A DNA stretch of 64,000 bases. Source: Lachnospiraceae bacterium. Lineage in GTDB: Bacteria; Bacillota_A; Clostridia; Lachnospirales; Lachnospiraceae. The notes under the pieces are model-generated. The model was not told the DNA's origin. It did not search any database and was given only the letters and a program-made list of their open reading frames with translations. The stretch lies in the NCBI GenBank assembly GCA_017522685.1, contig JAFWYN010000004.1:44770-108769 (forward strand). The letters are read 5' to 3'. How positions within the stretch are numbered: position 1 is the first letter of the stretch; each line of letters opens with the position of its first letter. A program made the translations under genes and the position numbers. Shown here one piece after another: positions 53,662 through 63,563 of the stretch.

Positions 53662-54306
53662 TTACTCATTTACGTTCAAATTTTTGCCCTTTAATCCAAG
53701 GAAGCTTCCGGCATCCAGACCGCCCTCTGCATGACCAATTAACCACTTATTTACTGCAGTGATTAAAGCGTCTTCGTTAGGAGCTGTTCCGTCAGCTGCT
53801 ACCGCTGTATGCTTGGTCTTTAAAGGATAGTTGGTTCCCTTAGGAAGTACGATTGCCACCTGGAAACCTGCATTATCTACGCCACAAGGTGCATAGTGAA
53901 GAGTGGTTGCGTATACTTCTACAGCCATTCCTGCAGGAAGTAAGAAAGCCTCTACCTTTGCAGTATCGTATGTAAAGTCTTCTTCTACATCTGCCAAAGT
54001 ACCTACCATCAAAATAGCGTCAGTTGCAGCTACATTGATTTCAGAATCTCTGTGGTACTCAAGAGCATTTAACATGCAGTTGTGACCGTTACAGTAACCA
54101 ATCTGGATAGGCATTTCGCCATTGGTTACGGTAGTGAGGGCTTCCATTACAGAAGTTGCTTCCAACTCAGCTACGCTGGGCTCATACACAACACCTTCCG
54201 GTACGGGTGTTTTCTTCAATGCTTCTACCAATTCGGTAAAATCTACATTGTCTACTACTTTTCCATACTTTTTAAAAGCAGGATCTTTTACGGATAATAC
54301 TTTCAT
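53662..54306 (-). CDS. DUF4867 family protein
   Basis: A 214-residue soluble protein resembling the DUF4867 family, which is cupin-like or ureidoglycolate-hydrolase-like. LEYHRDSEINVAATDAIL (about 82-99) gives a conserved His/Glu, and EAFLLPAGMAVEVYATTLHY (about 119-138) supplies a second site with His, consistent with a metal-binding beta-barrel. Such genes are often found beside sugar isomerase and kinase genes; the reaction is unknown. A sugar mutarotase- or lactonase-like helper role is only a guess. It follows xylB by 14 bp; AAGGAGG precedes the ATG. Confidence 0.7.
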   Translation of the reverse strand: MKVLSVKDPAFKKYGKVVDNVDFTELVEALKKTPVPEGVVYEPSVAELEATSVMEALTTVTNGEMPIQIGYCNGHNCMLNALEYHRDSEINVAATDAILMVGTLADVEEDFTYDTAKVEAFLLPAGMAVEVYATTLHYAPCGVDNAGFQVAIVLPKGTNYPLKTKHTAVAADGTAPNEDALITAVNKWLIGHAEGGLDAGSFLGLKGKNLNVNE

Positions 54307-54320
54307 GTTTTTTCCTCCTT

Positions 54321-55790
54321 TTATTTAATCACATCAAAAATAGGCTTGCATGCCGGATAAATCTGTTTGAACTGGCTATAACACTCTTCATACTTAGCAA
54401 CCAATTCTGCTTCAGGTTCTACGGTATCGATTACCTTTACAATCTTCGCAGCTACTTCTTCTACATTTGCATATTCACCACATGCAACTGCTGCAAGCAT
54501 AGCACCACCCAGTGCAGGACCTTCTTCACTTTCGATCACATCCACCTTTACATTTAAGATGTTGGCAATCATCTTCTTCCAAAGAGGGCTCTTAGCACCG
54601 CCACCACAAATCTTGGTACGTTCAATCTTGATACCAAGGCTCTTTGCTACTTCAAAAGAATCACGAAGTGCAAATGCAACACCTTCCAAAACTGCCTGAG
54701 TCATATCTGCTCTGGTAGTATCCATGGTCATACCGATGAAAGTACCTCTTGCGTTAGGGTTATTATGAGGTGAACGTTCACCCATCAAGTAAGGCAGGAA
54801 GTAAACATGGTTCTCACCAAGCTTCTCAATCTGCTTCTGCTCTGCTGCATAATCCTTGGTTCCGATGATTTCGTCCATCCACCACTTGTTACAGCTTGCT
54901 GCACTAAGCATACATCCCATAAGATGATAGCTTCCGTCAGCATGTGCGAAGGAGTGAAGTGCGTTGTACTTATCTATGCCAAAGTTCTTGGAAGAGATAA
55001 AGATGGTTCCGCTGGTTCCCAAAGAAATATTACACATACCATCGCCTACGGTACCGGTACCTACTGCTGCTGCCGCATTATCGCCTGCACCTGCTGCTAC
55101 CTTTACGCTTGCAGGAATACCAAGCTCTGCAGCAATTTCCGGAAGTACGGTGCCTACTGCTTCGTATGATTCGTAAACAGTAGCCAGCTGGTCTTCGGTA
55201 ATACCACAGATATCACACATTTCCTTAGACCACTTACGGTTCTTGACATCAAAGATAAGCATACCGGAAGCATCGGAAACGTCTGTACAATGTACACCTG
55301 TTAATTTATATGCGATGTAATCCTTCGGAAGCATAATCTTTGCAATCTTTGCAAAGTTTTCCGGCTCCTTGTTCTTAATCCAAAGAATCTTCGGAGCGGT
55401 AAATCCGGTGAAGGAAATATTTGCTGTGTACTCAGAAAGCTTCTCCTTACCGATTACATTATTTAAATAATCACACTCTTCAAAGGTACGTCCGTCATTC
55501 CAAAGAAGTGCAGGACGGATTACGTTATCATCCTTATCCAGAATAACCAGACCGTGCATCTGACCGCCGAAGCTGATACCTGCCACCTGACTCTTGTCGA
55601 AGCCCTCTAACAGCTCCTTCATACCTGCCATGGACTGCTCATACCAATCTTCCGGCTTCTGCTCAGACCAGCCCGGATTGGGGAAGTACAGAGGATATTC
55701 TTTAGAAACAATGTTCTTAATGTTACCCTCGCCGTCCATCAAAAGCAATTTAACTGCTGATGTACCTAAATCAATACCAATATATAACAT
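54321..55790 (-). CDS. xylB: Xylulokinase
   Basis: A 489-residue FGGY kinase: ATP-dependent phosphorylation of D-xylulose to xylulose 5-phosphate, feeding the pentose phosphate pathway. Motifs are YIGIDLGTSAVKLLL at the N terminus, FGGQMHGLV (substrate), LLWNDGRT, GAGDNAAAAVGTG with the catalytic Asp (about 237) and GGGAKSPLWKKM near 395. GGAGG precedes the ATG. It lies 90 bp after the GH2 gene, which includes an AT-rich segment that could hold a weak promoter, and 14 bp before the DUF4867 gene. Confidence 0.93.
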   Translation of the reverse strand: MLYIGIDLGTSAVKLLLMDGEGNIKNIVSKEYPLYFPNPGWSEQKPEDWYEQSMAGMKELLEGFDKSQVAGISFGGQMHGLVILDKDDNVIRPALLWNDGRTFEECDYLNNVIGKEKLSEYTANISFTGFTAPKILWIKNKEPENFAKIAKIMLPKDYIAYKLTGVHCTDVSDASGMLIFDVKNRKWSKEMCDICGITEDQLATVYESYEAVGTVLPEIAAELGIPASVKVAAGAGDNAAAAVGTGTVGDGMCNISLGTSGTIFISSKNFGIDKYNALHSFAHADGSYHLMGCMLSAASCNKWWMDEIIGTKDYAAEQKQIEKLGENHVYFLPYLMGERSPHNNPNARGTFIGMTMDTTRADMTQAVLEGVAFALRDSFEVAKSLGIKIERTKICGGGAKSPLWKKMIANILNVKVDVIESEEGPALGGAMLAAVACGEYANVEEVAAKIVKVIDTVEPEAELVAKYEECYSQFKQIYPACKPIFDVIK

Positions 55791-55880
55791 TTTGCTACCT
55801 CCTGTTTTATATATATTTCATAATATCTGTTTTTTACAACAAAAACAACCTAACTGTTTATGCCTGTTCAACATAGAAAA

Positions 55881-58800
55881 TTAGAGATGTAAAAATTGGA
55901 AGCTCTTCATGTCAAAATCACTGCCGGGTAAAAATACGAATTCAATTCTTCCTTTCCCGGTAATAGCTTCAAAGTCGAAACTCTGCGTCGTATACTCTAT
56001 TGTGCCTTTTACTTCCAAGACTCTACGCTGTACTTCACCATTTTCCGGAGTAAAAAGAATATGAATGGTGTTGCCGGCCAGTTTCGAGCGTCCGGTCAGT
56101 TCAATACCCTTCGCGCCTGCTTCGCAGAAGTCCATATTTTCAAAGACAACGGTTACGTTATTACCGATACCTGTAATGGCCTGTTCTTCTACGCAGAAGC
56201 TGTCGCCGTATACCTTGCTGCACTCTGCCGCATATAAAGGACTGAATGCCTTCTCGTACTTCTTAAACACAAAGCCCTTAATATGTACCTTTTCATGCAT
56301 CTGAATGGCAAGTGTCTGCACGCCTTTGATGCGTCGTGGCAACTTCCAGGTATCCTCCTGGTACACGTTCCACTGCGAAGGCTTTTGGTACGGAAGCTTG
56401 CAGAACAATTCGCTGTCCTCTTCGCCCGGTACTCCTAACCACAACTCAATATCATGTAATTCACTATCCAGTGCAAATACCGGTATGGTTACTTCATCCG
56501 AGCCATATTCGCCGAAATCAATATTCCTGTAAATCACACCGCTGACACCGTCTCTTGCAGTGGCAATACCCTTTTCATTACCATTGGTAATCTCTCCGAT
56601 GGTTTCGTCAAAGAGTCCTGCGGAAAGGAATTCATAGGGATTCACAAACGCCTGGCCCATGCCGACTGCCTTAAAATCCATTTGAGAAATCAGCTTTACT
56701 TTATCTGTTCCGCTCTTGGATAAACATCTTACCTGGAACTCACCGTCTCCGATAGCGGTTAACTTAGCTTTGGTTACACCGTTTTCACTACCTAACAGCT
56801 CAATCCTTGCATAAGGAATATCTATACCGTTATCATTTACTACCTTCCAGATAATTTCTTTATCATCTGCATCTGCCGGAAGAACATTGGCCTCCAGCAA
56901 GACCGAATTGTTCTCAGCCGTTAACACCTTACTTCCCAAAGCACGGATATTAATTCTGCGTACCGGCTGTTTGTCTGTTAACATCATTGGATGCTTCATA
57001 ATATCCTCTGTTGCACATATACCCTGACGCACCGACGCTTCTTTTGCATTCAGCTGAAGTTTGGCACTTTCCAAGCCTTTGCCGTTTACAAATACATTAA
57101 TTTCTCCGGCCTGTGTCTTGCTACCAATTACAGCCAAAAGCTTACCGTTAAACAGCTTACGCACATTGCCTTTATATTCTTCAAAGTCAGAGCTGTCACC
57201 ATTGTCCAGACCCATTAAGCGTCCTGCGCCGGTTACCAGCACCTCCACATAGTTCATGGCATTCTCTACGGGATAACCATCCTTATCCACTACGCTAATG
57301 GTGATAAAGGATAAATCCTCACCATCGCCCCGAATCTCAAGCTTACTTGCCCGGAGCACAATCTTTGCCGCATCCCCGAAAGAATGTCTGGTTTCTCTGC
57401 AAAGCTCCTCGCCCGCTTCATCATAGGCTACCGCTGTAATCTCACCTGGCTCGTAAGCCACCTGCCAGGTTCCCTGTAATTCTTCCCCATGCTTATGGTC
57501 GATTGCCTGTCTTCCCTTGGACTGACCATTTACAAACAGCTCCACACAGCTTCCATTAGTGCATGCCCGCACATCAATGGTCTGGCCTTCGTTAAAGTCC
57601 CAGTAGGGATACAAATGCACCATAGGTGCTTTCTTTACATCCGTCCACTCCGCCTGGAATGCATAAAAGGAATCCTTTGCAAAACCTGCCGTATCTACCT
57701 GACCAAAATAAGAGTTCTTGGTATGGTAAGGGGTTGGCTCACCAATATAGTCAAAACCGGTCCAAAGGAACTGACCAAAGCTAAACTCCATGTCTCTGTC
57801 CTTGGAAACACAGGTTTCTACATTACGTGCTCCCCAGCTGGTACTGGAATTACCGATAGAAGAACACTGTTCATCCTCATCTGCAAGCATAGGCTGCTTC
57901 AGCGGAAATCTGTATACTCCCCGGCTATGCACCATGGATGCAGTTTCACTACCGTAAATAATCCAGTCCGGATGCTCCTCATGATGTTTCTCATAATACT
58001 TCTCGCCGTAATTGTAACCGGCGTATTTTACAATATCTGCACACTTCTGCGCATTTTCCCAAGGCATAAAATTGGAACCGATGGTAATCACCGCATTCTC
58101 CTTGGGATCATGGTCTCTGACAAAACCAATTAATCTATGAGTAATTTCCTGTCCATGCGCATCTGCATGGGTGTCATAAATTTCATTACCGATGGACCAC
58201 ATAAACAAACAGGGATGATTACGGTCTCTGCGAATCCAGGAAGCCACATCTTTTTCTGCCCATTCCTTAAAGAATCGTCCATAATCATAATCCGTTTTCT
58301 TGCGCTCCCACATATCAAAGGCTTCATCCATTACAAGGAAGCCCATTTCATCTGCCAGCTCCATAAGTTCTGCTGCCGGCATATTGTGACTGGTACGCAG
58401 GGCATTTACGCCCATCTGACGTAAAATTTCAAACTTACGTCGCATAGCTTCTTTACTGAACACGGAACCCAGACAACCGAAATCATGATGTTCACAAACA
58501 CCATTGACTTTTACATGCTGACCGTTTAAGTAAAAGCCTGTATTCGGATCAAACTCCATGCGTCGGAAACCAATGATAATTTCCTGAGAATCTACCGTTT
58601 CCTGCAGTTCTGCCACTAACTTATAGCAATTAGGTTCTTCCAGACTCCACTCCTTGGGTGCCTCCAACTCTGCCTGTAAGGCAAAGCGACTTCCCTCGTT
58701 CTGTACCATACCTAAATCCTGATACAACTGTCCGTTATAATACAGCTTATATGCACAGGAAACTTTTTTCGTCAAATCTCCGGCACACTCTGTTTCAATA

Positions 58801-59315
58801 TCTAACAGATACCTGCCGTCTCCTAAGTACTTGGTATGTACATAAGTGCCATCCAGTGGCAAATATGTCCTCGGATATACCTTCAACCACACATTACGGT
58901 AAATACCGGCACCGGAATACCAACGGCTGTTGGGCGACTGAAAACGCACCTGCAACAGGAGTTCATTCTCTCCCTCAATCAGATAATCCGTAATATCAAA
59001 CTGAAAAGCAGAGTAACCATACTTCCAGTCTCCGACCTCCTGTCCGTTCACGTAAAAGGTAGAATCCATATACACACCGTCAAAGCGGACGATAACACGT
59101 TCTCCTTCCCCTGCCTGTAATTCCTCCGACAGAATTATCTTACGATACCATCCGGTACTGTTCTCGTACAAATTCTTTGCCTGAGATATTAACCAGTCAT
59201 GGGGAATATCTACTGCCCGAAATTCCCCTTTACGTTTTATAATATCAGACAGCTCTGTTCCCAGAGCCGTCTTTAAAAATGTCCAATTCTGAATAAATAA
59301 CTTAATCTCTGCCAT
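55881..59315 (-). CDS. Large GH2 glycoside hydrolase
   Basis: A 1144-residue GH2 enzyme without signal peptide. The sugar-binding, immunoglobulin-like and barrel domains occupy about 1-590. The acid/base is Glu378 (SIGNEI) and the nucleophile Glu457 (YGSETAS). RTSHNMPA (307-314) and WSIGN are the family landmarks. After the barrel come further beta-sandwich regions, about 600-710 resembling the DUF4982/Ig-like extension, and about 800-1144 rich in beta strands, which I cannot name. The GH2 activities beta-galactosidase, beta-glucuronidase and beta-mannosidase cannot be told apart here; in this operon a xylan side-chain or backbone role is likely. It follows GH3 by 6 bp. Confidence 0.9.
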   Translation of the reverse strand: MAEIKLFIQNWTFLKTALGTELSDIIKRKGEFRAVDIPHDWLISQAKNLYENSTGWYRKIILSEELQAGEGERVIVRFDGVYMDSTFYVNGQEVGDWKYGYSAFQFDITDYLIEGENELLLQVRFQSPNSRWYSGAGIYRNVWLKVYPRTYLPLDGTYVHTKYLGDGRYLLDIETECAGDLTKKVSCAYKLYYNGQLYQDLGMVQNEGSRFALQAELEAPKEWSLEEPNCYKLVAELQETVDSQEIIIGFRRMEFDPNTGFYLNGQHVKVNGVCEHHDFGCLGSVFSKEAMRRKFEILRQMGVNALRTSHNMPAAELMELADEMGFLVMDEAFDMWERKKTDYDYGRFFKEWAEKDVASWIRRDRNHPCLFMWSIGNEIYDTHADAHGQEITHRLIGFVRDHDPKENAVITIGSNFMPWENAQKCADIVKYAGYNYGEKYYEKHHEEHPDWIIYGSETASMVHSRGVYRFPLKQPMLADEDEQCSSIGNSSTSWGARNVETCVSKDRDMEFSFGQFLWTGFDYIGEPTPYHTKNSYFGQVDTAGFAKDSFYAFQAEWTDVKKAPMVHLYPYWDFNEGQTIDVRACTNGSCVELFVNGQSKGRQAIDHKHGEELQGTWQVAYEPGEITAVAYDEAGEELCRETRHSFGDAAKIVLRASKLEIRGDGEDLSFITISVVDKDGYPVENAMNYVEVLVTGAGRLMGLDNGDSSDFEEYKGNVRKLFNGKLLAVIGSKTQAGEINVFVNGKGLESAKLQLNAKEASVRQGICATEDIMKHPMMLTDKQPVRRINIRALGSKVLTAENNSVLLEANVLPADADDKEIIWKVVNDNGIDIPYARIELLGSENGVTKAKLTAIGDGEFQVRCLSKSGTDKVKLISQMDFKAVGMGQAFVNPYEFLSAGLFDETIGEITNGNEKGIATARDGVSGVIYRNIDFGEYGSDEVTIPVFALDSELHDIELWLGVPGEEDSELFCKLPYQKPSQWNVYQEDTWKLPRRIKGVQTLAIQMHEKVHIKGFVFKKYEKAFSPLYAAECSKVYGDSFCVEEQAITGIGNNVTVVFENMDFCEAGAKGIELTGRSKLAGNTIHILFTPENGEVQRRVLEVKGTIEYTTQSFDFEAITGKGRIEFVFLPGSDFDMKSFQFLHL

Positions 59316-59321
59316 TTATCA

Positions 59322-61457
59322 TTAACCTTCTACTGTAAATACTACTGCATCCTTACCTGTCAACGCCTTTGTTCTGGCATCTGCCTGACCAAAGCCTACA
59401 CTTACGGCGAACTTCTTGCCATCCACCAATCTCTGTCCTGCATCATTTACTACCGTAAAAGCATCCTTATCCATAGGAACTGCTACACTTACCTTTCCAC
59501 CGGCAGGCACATTCACTCTGGCAAAACCGCAAAGCTTACCATTGGTAGTCGCGTATGTTGAATCCACATCCTTGATATAAATCTGAACAACTTCGCCCAA
59601 TTCCATATTGGATTTATTCTCGATTTCTACAGAAATGGTCATGCCCTCAGCAGTATCTACCGAAACTGCTGCACCGGCTTCTACCTTCTGTCCGTTACAC
59701 TCTACGGAAGTAATATCTGCATCACCATAGCTTAATCCGTAACCGAAAGGATACAAAGGTTCGCTTTCCAGATAACGGTAGGTTCTACCCTTCATAGAGT
59801 AGTCCTCAAACGCCGGCAAATCTGCAGTGTCATTGTAGAAAGTAATGGGAAGCTTGCCGGAAGGTGATAATTTACCAAACAATAAGTCTGCGATTACCTT
59901 ACCGCCTCTTGCGCCCGGATACCATACCTGCATAATTGCATCTGCATGCTCCTGCTCAAAACGTAAATCCATGGCACTACCGGTCATGTTAAGAACGATG
60001 GTCGGTTTGCCTACTTTCATCACTGCTTCGATTAATTCTCTCTGTACCTCAGGAAGTAATAAATCTACCTTGTCACCGGATGCATAGCTGTTACCGGTAT
60101 CGCCTTCTTCACCTTCCAAAGTCTCATCCAGACCTACGCAAAGAACCACCACATCACTGTTCAATGCTACATTCACCGCTTCAGAAATACGATCCTGTCT
60201 CCAGCCTAAATGCTCCAATCTATCCTTGAATAAGTGGCTACCCTCAGAGTAGTAAACGCGTACGTCGTCACCCACTTCATCCTGGATACCTTCCAAAACA
60301 GTAATATATCTGGAAGATGTACCATGATAGTTACCAACTAGTGCTACACGGCTGTTGGCATTAGGACCGATGACACCGATGCTCTTAATCTCCTCTTTCT
60401 TCAAAGGAAGTAATCCATTGTTCTTTAAAAGTACTACACCTTCTGCAGTGGCTCTGTCTGCCAGTGCCAGATGCTCCTTACACTCAATCTTATCATAACC
60501 GATTTTGTCATATTCGGTTTCATCAAACATACCCAATAAAAATCTGGTGGTAAATAATCTCTCTGCAGCAATAGTAATATCTTCTTCTGTTACCAGACCC
60601 TGCTGATATGCAGAAAGCATATGTAAGTAGGTATTACCGCAATTTACGTCACAGCCGGTCTTAAGTGCCAGTGCAGCAGATTCCTCTGCAGTAGCAGTTA
60701 CCATGTGATTGGTGTGGAAATCTCTTACTGCCCAGCAGTCAGATACGTAGTGACCTTCAAACCCCCACTGTCCGCGTAAAATATCTTCCATCAATACCTT
60801 GTGTCCGCAGCAAGGTTCACCATTGGTACGATTGTATGCACCCATAACTGCTTCTACTTCAGCATTCTTTACTAATTTCTCAAATGCAGGCAAATAAGTT
60901 TCCCACAAGTCCTTATCATTTACCTCTGCGTCAAAATGATGACGAACTGCTTCCGGACCGGAATGTACTGCAAAATGCTTTGCACATGCTGCAGCCTTTA
61001 AATACTCTCCATCGCCCTGCAAACCCTCTACGAAAGCTTCGCCCAATTCACCGGTCAGATACGGGTCCTCACCGTAGGTCTCATGACCTCTTCCCCATCT
61101 GGGATCACGGAAAATATTTACGTTAGGTGACCAGAATGTCAATCCTTTATAGATGTCTCTATCTTCCTGAGAAGAATATGCGTTGTACTTTGCACGTCCT
61201 TCCACACTGATTACATTACCGATTTCTTTTAATAAATCCTTATCAAAGGATGCTGCGATACCGATTGCCTGTGGGAAACTGGTTGCAATACCGGCTCTCG
61301 CCACACCATGTAAACCTTCATTCCACCAGTTATATGCCGGAACATTCAGTCTCGGTATTGCCGGTGCGTCATAACGAAGCTGGGATGCTTTCTCCTCCAC
61401 GGTCATCTGTGCTACCAATTCTTTTGCACGTCTTTTAGCTTCTTCTCTGTTTCTCAC
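59322..61457 (-). CDS. GH3 beta-xylosidase
   Basis: A 711-residue GH3 enzyme without signal peptide. YNWWNEGLHGVARAG (42-56) is the pattern of GH3 beta-xylosidases, and the nucleophile Asp240 sits in GHYVSDCWAV (235-244). The N-terminal barrel, the alpha/beta sandwich with KHFAVHSGPE, and the C-terminal fibronectin-III-like domain (about 610-711) follow. It likely cleaves xylo-oligosaccharides to xylose. The start is GTG behind GGGAGG at 8 nt. It is the first gene of the GH3-GH2-xylB-DUF4867-isomerase operon. Confidence 0.9.
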   Translation of the reverse strand: MRNREEAKRRAKELVAQMTVEEKASQLRYDAPAIPRLNVPAYNWWNEGLHGVARAGIATSFPQAIGIAASFDKDLLKEIGNVISVEGRAKYNAYSSQEDRDIYKGLTFWSPNVNIFRDPRWGRGHETYGEDPYLTGELGEAFVEGLQGDGEYLKAAACAKHFAVHSGPEAVRHHFDAEVNDKDLWETYLPAFEKLVKNAEVEAVMGAYNRTNGEPCCGHKVLMEDILRGQWGFEGHYVSDCWAVRDFHTNHMVTATAEESAALALKTGCDVNCGNTYLHMLSAYQQGLVTEEDITIAAERLFTTRFLLGMFDETEYDKIGYDKIECKEHLALADRATAEGVVLLKNNGLLPLKKEEIKSIGVIGPNANSRVALVGNYHGTSSRYITVLEGIQDEVGDDVRVYYSEGSHLFKDRLEHLGWRQDRISEAVNVALNSDVVVLCVGLDETLEGEEGDTGNSYASGDKVDLLLPEVQRELIEAVMKVGKPTIVLNMTGSAMDLRFEQEHADAIMQVWYPGARGGKVIADLLFGKLSPSGKLPITFYNDTADLPAFEDYSMKGRTYRYLESEPLYPFGYGLSYGDADITSVECNGQKVEAGAAVSVDTAEGMTISVEIENKSNMELGEVVQIYIKDVDSTYATTNGKLCGFARVNVPAGGKVSVAVPMDKDAFTVVNDAGQRLVDGKKFAVSVGFGQADARTKALTGKDAVVFTVEG

Positions 61458-61586
61458 GGTCGAATCCTCCCTTAAATCTATATGATTATGCCCAATGGAC
61501 AGTCTTTCTCGACTTTACTTAAATGATAACAGAGGACCCTTTTTTTGACTTATCACTTTATGCTATTTTGATGTCATCTATTGCTA

Positions 61587-61612
61587 GATTTTGTTTTGCA
61601 TTGAACAAAATC
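61587..61612. promoter_or_regulatory. Candidate regulator-binding inverted repeat upstream of the GH3 operon
   Basis: GATTTTGTT (61587-61595) and AACAAAATC (61604-61612) are perfect 9-bp arms spaced by 8 bp, about 130 bp upstream of the GH3 start. No T-tract follows, so it is not a clear terminator. A sugar-responsive regulator site is inferred. Confidence 0.4.
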
Positions 61613-61618
61613 CGGCAC

Positions 61619-61660
61619 AAAAAAGACACGGTATGCTATTACACAAACCATGTCTTTTTT
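61619..61660 (-). terminator. Terminator after the sugar isomerase/epimerase gene
   Basis: AAAGACATGGT pairs with ACCGTGTCTTT (one G-U pair) across a loop of about 14 nt, with A6 and T6 flanks. It is 34 bp after the stop at 61694. Confidence 0.85.
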
Positions 61661-61693
61661 AATTCTTATTTTCTCATTTGAATAATAAACCCC

Positions 61694-62557
61694 TTATTTC
61701 ATCAATTTTACTAAGCTGTCAAACGCCAACCGATATGCGAATGCTCCCTTTTTCTCTTCCACCTTATTTGTCGCCTTATCCTGCATATCTTCTTCTCTCT
61801 CCAGCATCTGAAGTCCCGCAAAATCTGCCAAGTGTGGTTCCAAACTTAAGAATCCCTCATACCCTTCTGCATCCAACATTTCCAGAATCTGTTTCACATT
61901 ACCATCCCCCATGCCTGCAGGTACCACTTCACCATTCTCCCACATAGCATCCTTAATGTGAAGATAATGAATATAAGGTTTAAGCATTTCATATGCCTCC
62001 AAGGTATCCTGTTTACACTGCACAAAATTAGCAAAATCAAAGATACATTTAAAATGATCCCCATAGAATGCCTCCATCAATTCCTTACATCTTGCTGCAT
62101 TCTCGCCATATATACCTTTCTCATTCTCATGCAAAAGCACTACATTCTGCTCTTTTGCATACTCCACCATCTTTCCCATACGCTTAAGTACTTCTTCACG
62201 GAACACTTCTGCCGGTTTATCCGAATGCATATAAAAACTGAACATTCTGATATATGATGTTTCAAATACTTTAGCCAGTTCTACCACATGCTTAAACTTC
62301 TCAAAATGGGATACGAAATCATCGGTAATACCAACTTTTCCAATAGGGGAACCCAGCGCAGATATCTTCACACCCTTTGCATTCAATTTCATCTTAAACA
62401 TTTTAGCCTGCTCCATGGTCATATCTGCAATATTAATTCCATCCGCACCACGAAGCTCAATATATTTCTGTCCCAGGTCGCCAATAATCTCCAACTGCAC
62501 ATCTAAATCTCTGTGAATTTCGTCTGCAAACCCTGTAATAATACATTTATTTAACAT
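61694..62557 (-). CDS. Sugar phosphate isomerase/epimerase (xylose-isomerase-like barrel)
   Basis: A 287-residue AP endonuclease 2/xylose-isomerase-like TIM barrel. ATG 62557 is preferred over 62581 because GGAGGAAGAG is correctly spaced. Metal-site residues are visible: the Glu in LLHENEKGIYG (about 150-160), the Asp in IFDFANF, the His in IHYLHIKD (about 215-222) and the Glu in LSLEPHL (about 253-259). The reaction cannot be read from sequence; with two Gfo/Idh/MocA dehydrogenases next to it, an inositol-, sugar-acid- or 3-keto-sugar route is likely. It overlaps nothing and follows the upstream dehydrogenase gene by 13 bp. Confidence 0.85.
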   Translation of the reverse strand: MLNKCIITGFADEIHRDLDVQLEIIGDLGQKYIELRGADGINIADMTMEQAKMFKMKLNAKGVKISALGSPIGKVGITDDFVSHFEKFKHVVELAKVFETSYIRMFSFYMHSDKPAEVFREEVLKRMGKMVEYAKEQNVVLLHENEKGIYGENAARCKELMEAFYGDHFKCIFDFANFVQCKQDTLEAYEMLKPYIHYLHIKDAMWENGEVVPAGMGDGNVKQILEMLDAEGYEGFLSLEPHLADFAGLQMLEREEDMQDKATNKVEEKKGAFAYRLAFDSLVKLMK

Positions 62558-62570
62558 TTCTCTTCCTCCA

Positions 62571-63551
62571 TTACCTACCATAAATTTGTAAAAGAATCTC
62601 CATAGTATCTTCTACATCACCAAGTTCAATAGAATACTTTTTGCCCTCTGCTACACAATCATAAAACTTCTGTATGGCCGTCTGGTGTCCCATGCCCCAA
62701 TGGCTTTTACCCAAACGTTTTTGTTCACTGAATCCCCGTACCAAAGCCGCCCCGGCTTGAAACTCTGTTACCACATCTTCTTCAATTCGCACCCGTGCCT
62801 TCTCACATTCCAGCTCAATCAAGGGTGGTACATCCGTCACATAACCGGTACTTACATAAAAACATGCCTTCGCTTTAGGATATACAATATGTGCCGCCAC
62901 CATATCTTCCACTTCAATTTCTTCAGGCAAATGCAGCTTTGCTACACTGGATTTTACAGACAATGGTTTTTCCCCCACAAAATACTGCATTAAATCCAAG
63001 GTGTGAATCGCTTGATTAATCAAGGCGCCGCCACCTTCTGTAGAAAGCTTTCCCCGCCAATTGTTAGAAGTATAATATCCCATGCCACGGCTCCAGGTAA
63101 CCATGCCCCTGATTCCAAGAATCTTTCCGTAAACATTTTCTTCCAGCTGCTTCTTTACATACTGCACGCTATCATTGTATCTGTTTTGAAAACATATTCC
63201 CAAACGCGCTTTTTCCTCACACTGTTTCACTGCCTGCTTCAGTTCTTCCCATTGCACACTGTTAATTATAGGTGGTTTTTCCATAAACACATGAATTCCA
63301 GCCTTCAATGCCTGTACTGTCATAGGCATATGTAAATAGTGAGGCGTACAAATATGCAATACATCTATCTGTACCGAAGCTAACATTTCTTCTAAATCAT
63401 AGTATGCTTTAGCACCATATTGTGCCGCCATACTATCCGCTTTCTCCGCAACAATGTCTGCAACTGCTATTAACTCTGCTCCTTCCATACCTTCAATTGC
63501 TCTGGCATGGACCTGTGCCACATTTCCACATCCTACAATTGCACTACGCAT
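62571..63551 (-). CDS. Gfo/Idh/MocA-family NAD(P)-dependent dehydrogenase
   Basis: A 326-residue dehydrogenase with Rossmann motif VGCGNVAQVHARAIEG (about 6-21), a CTPHYLHM stretch, the catalytic-type HVFMEKPPI (about 89-97), and later WRGKLSTEGGGALINQAIHTLDLM (about 164-187) with the conserved His in the GGxxxxxxxH pattern. It oxidises or reduces a sugar or cyclitol at the expense of NAD(P). It is followed by the isomerase/epimerase and preceded, 12 bp away, by another member of the same family. Confidence 0.9.
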   Translation of the reverse strand: MRSAIVGCGNVAQVHARAIEGMEGAELIAVADIVAEKADSMAAQYGAKAYYDLEEMLASVQIDVLHICTPHYLHMPMTVQALKAGIHVFMEKPPIINSVQWEELKQAVKQCEEKARLGICFQNRYNDSVQYVKKQLEENVYGKILGIRGMVTWSRGMGYYTSNNWRGKLSTEGGGALINQAIHTLDLMQYFVGEKPLSVKSSVAKLHLPEEIEVEDMVAAHIVYPKAKACFYVSTGYVTDVPPLIELECEKARVRIEEDVVTEFQAGAALVRGFSEQKRLGKSHWGMGHQTAIQKFYDCVAEGKKYSIELGDVEDTMEILLQIYGR

Positions 63552-63563
63552 AGATTACTCCTC

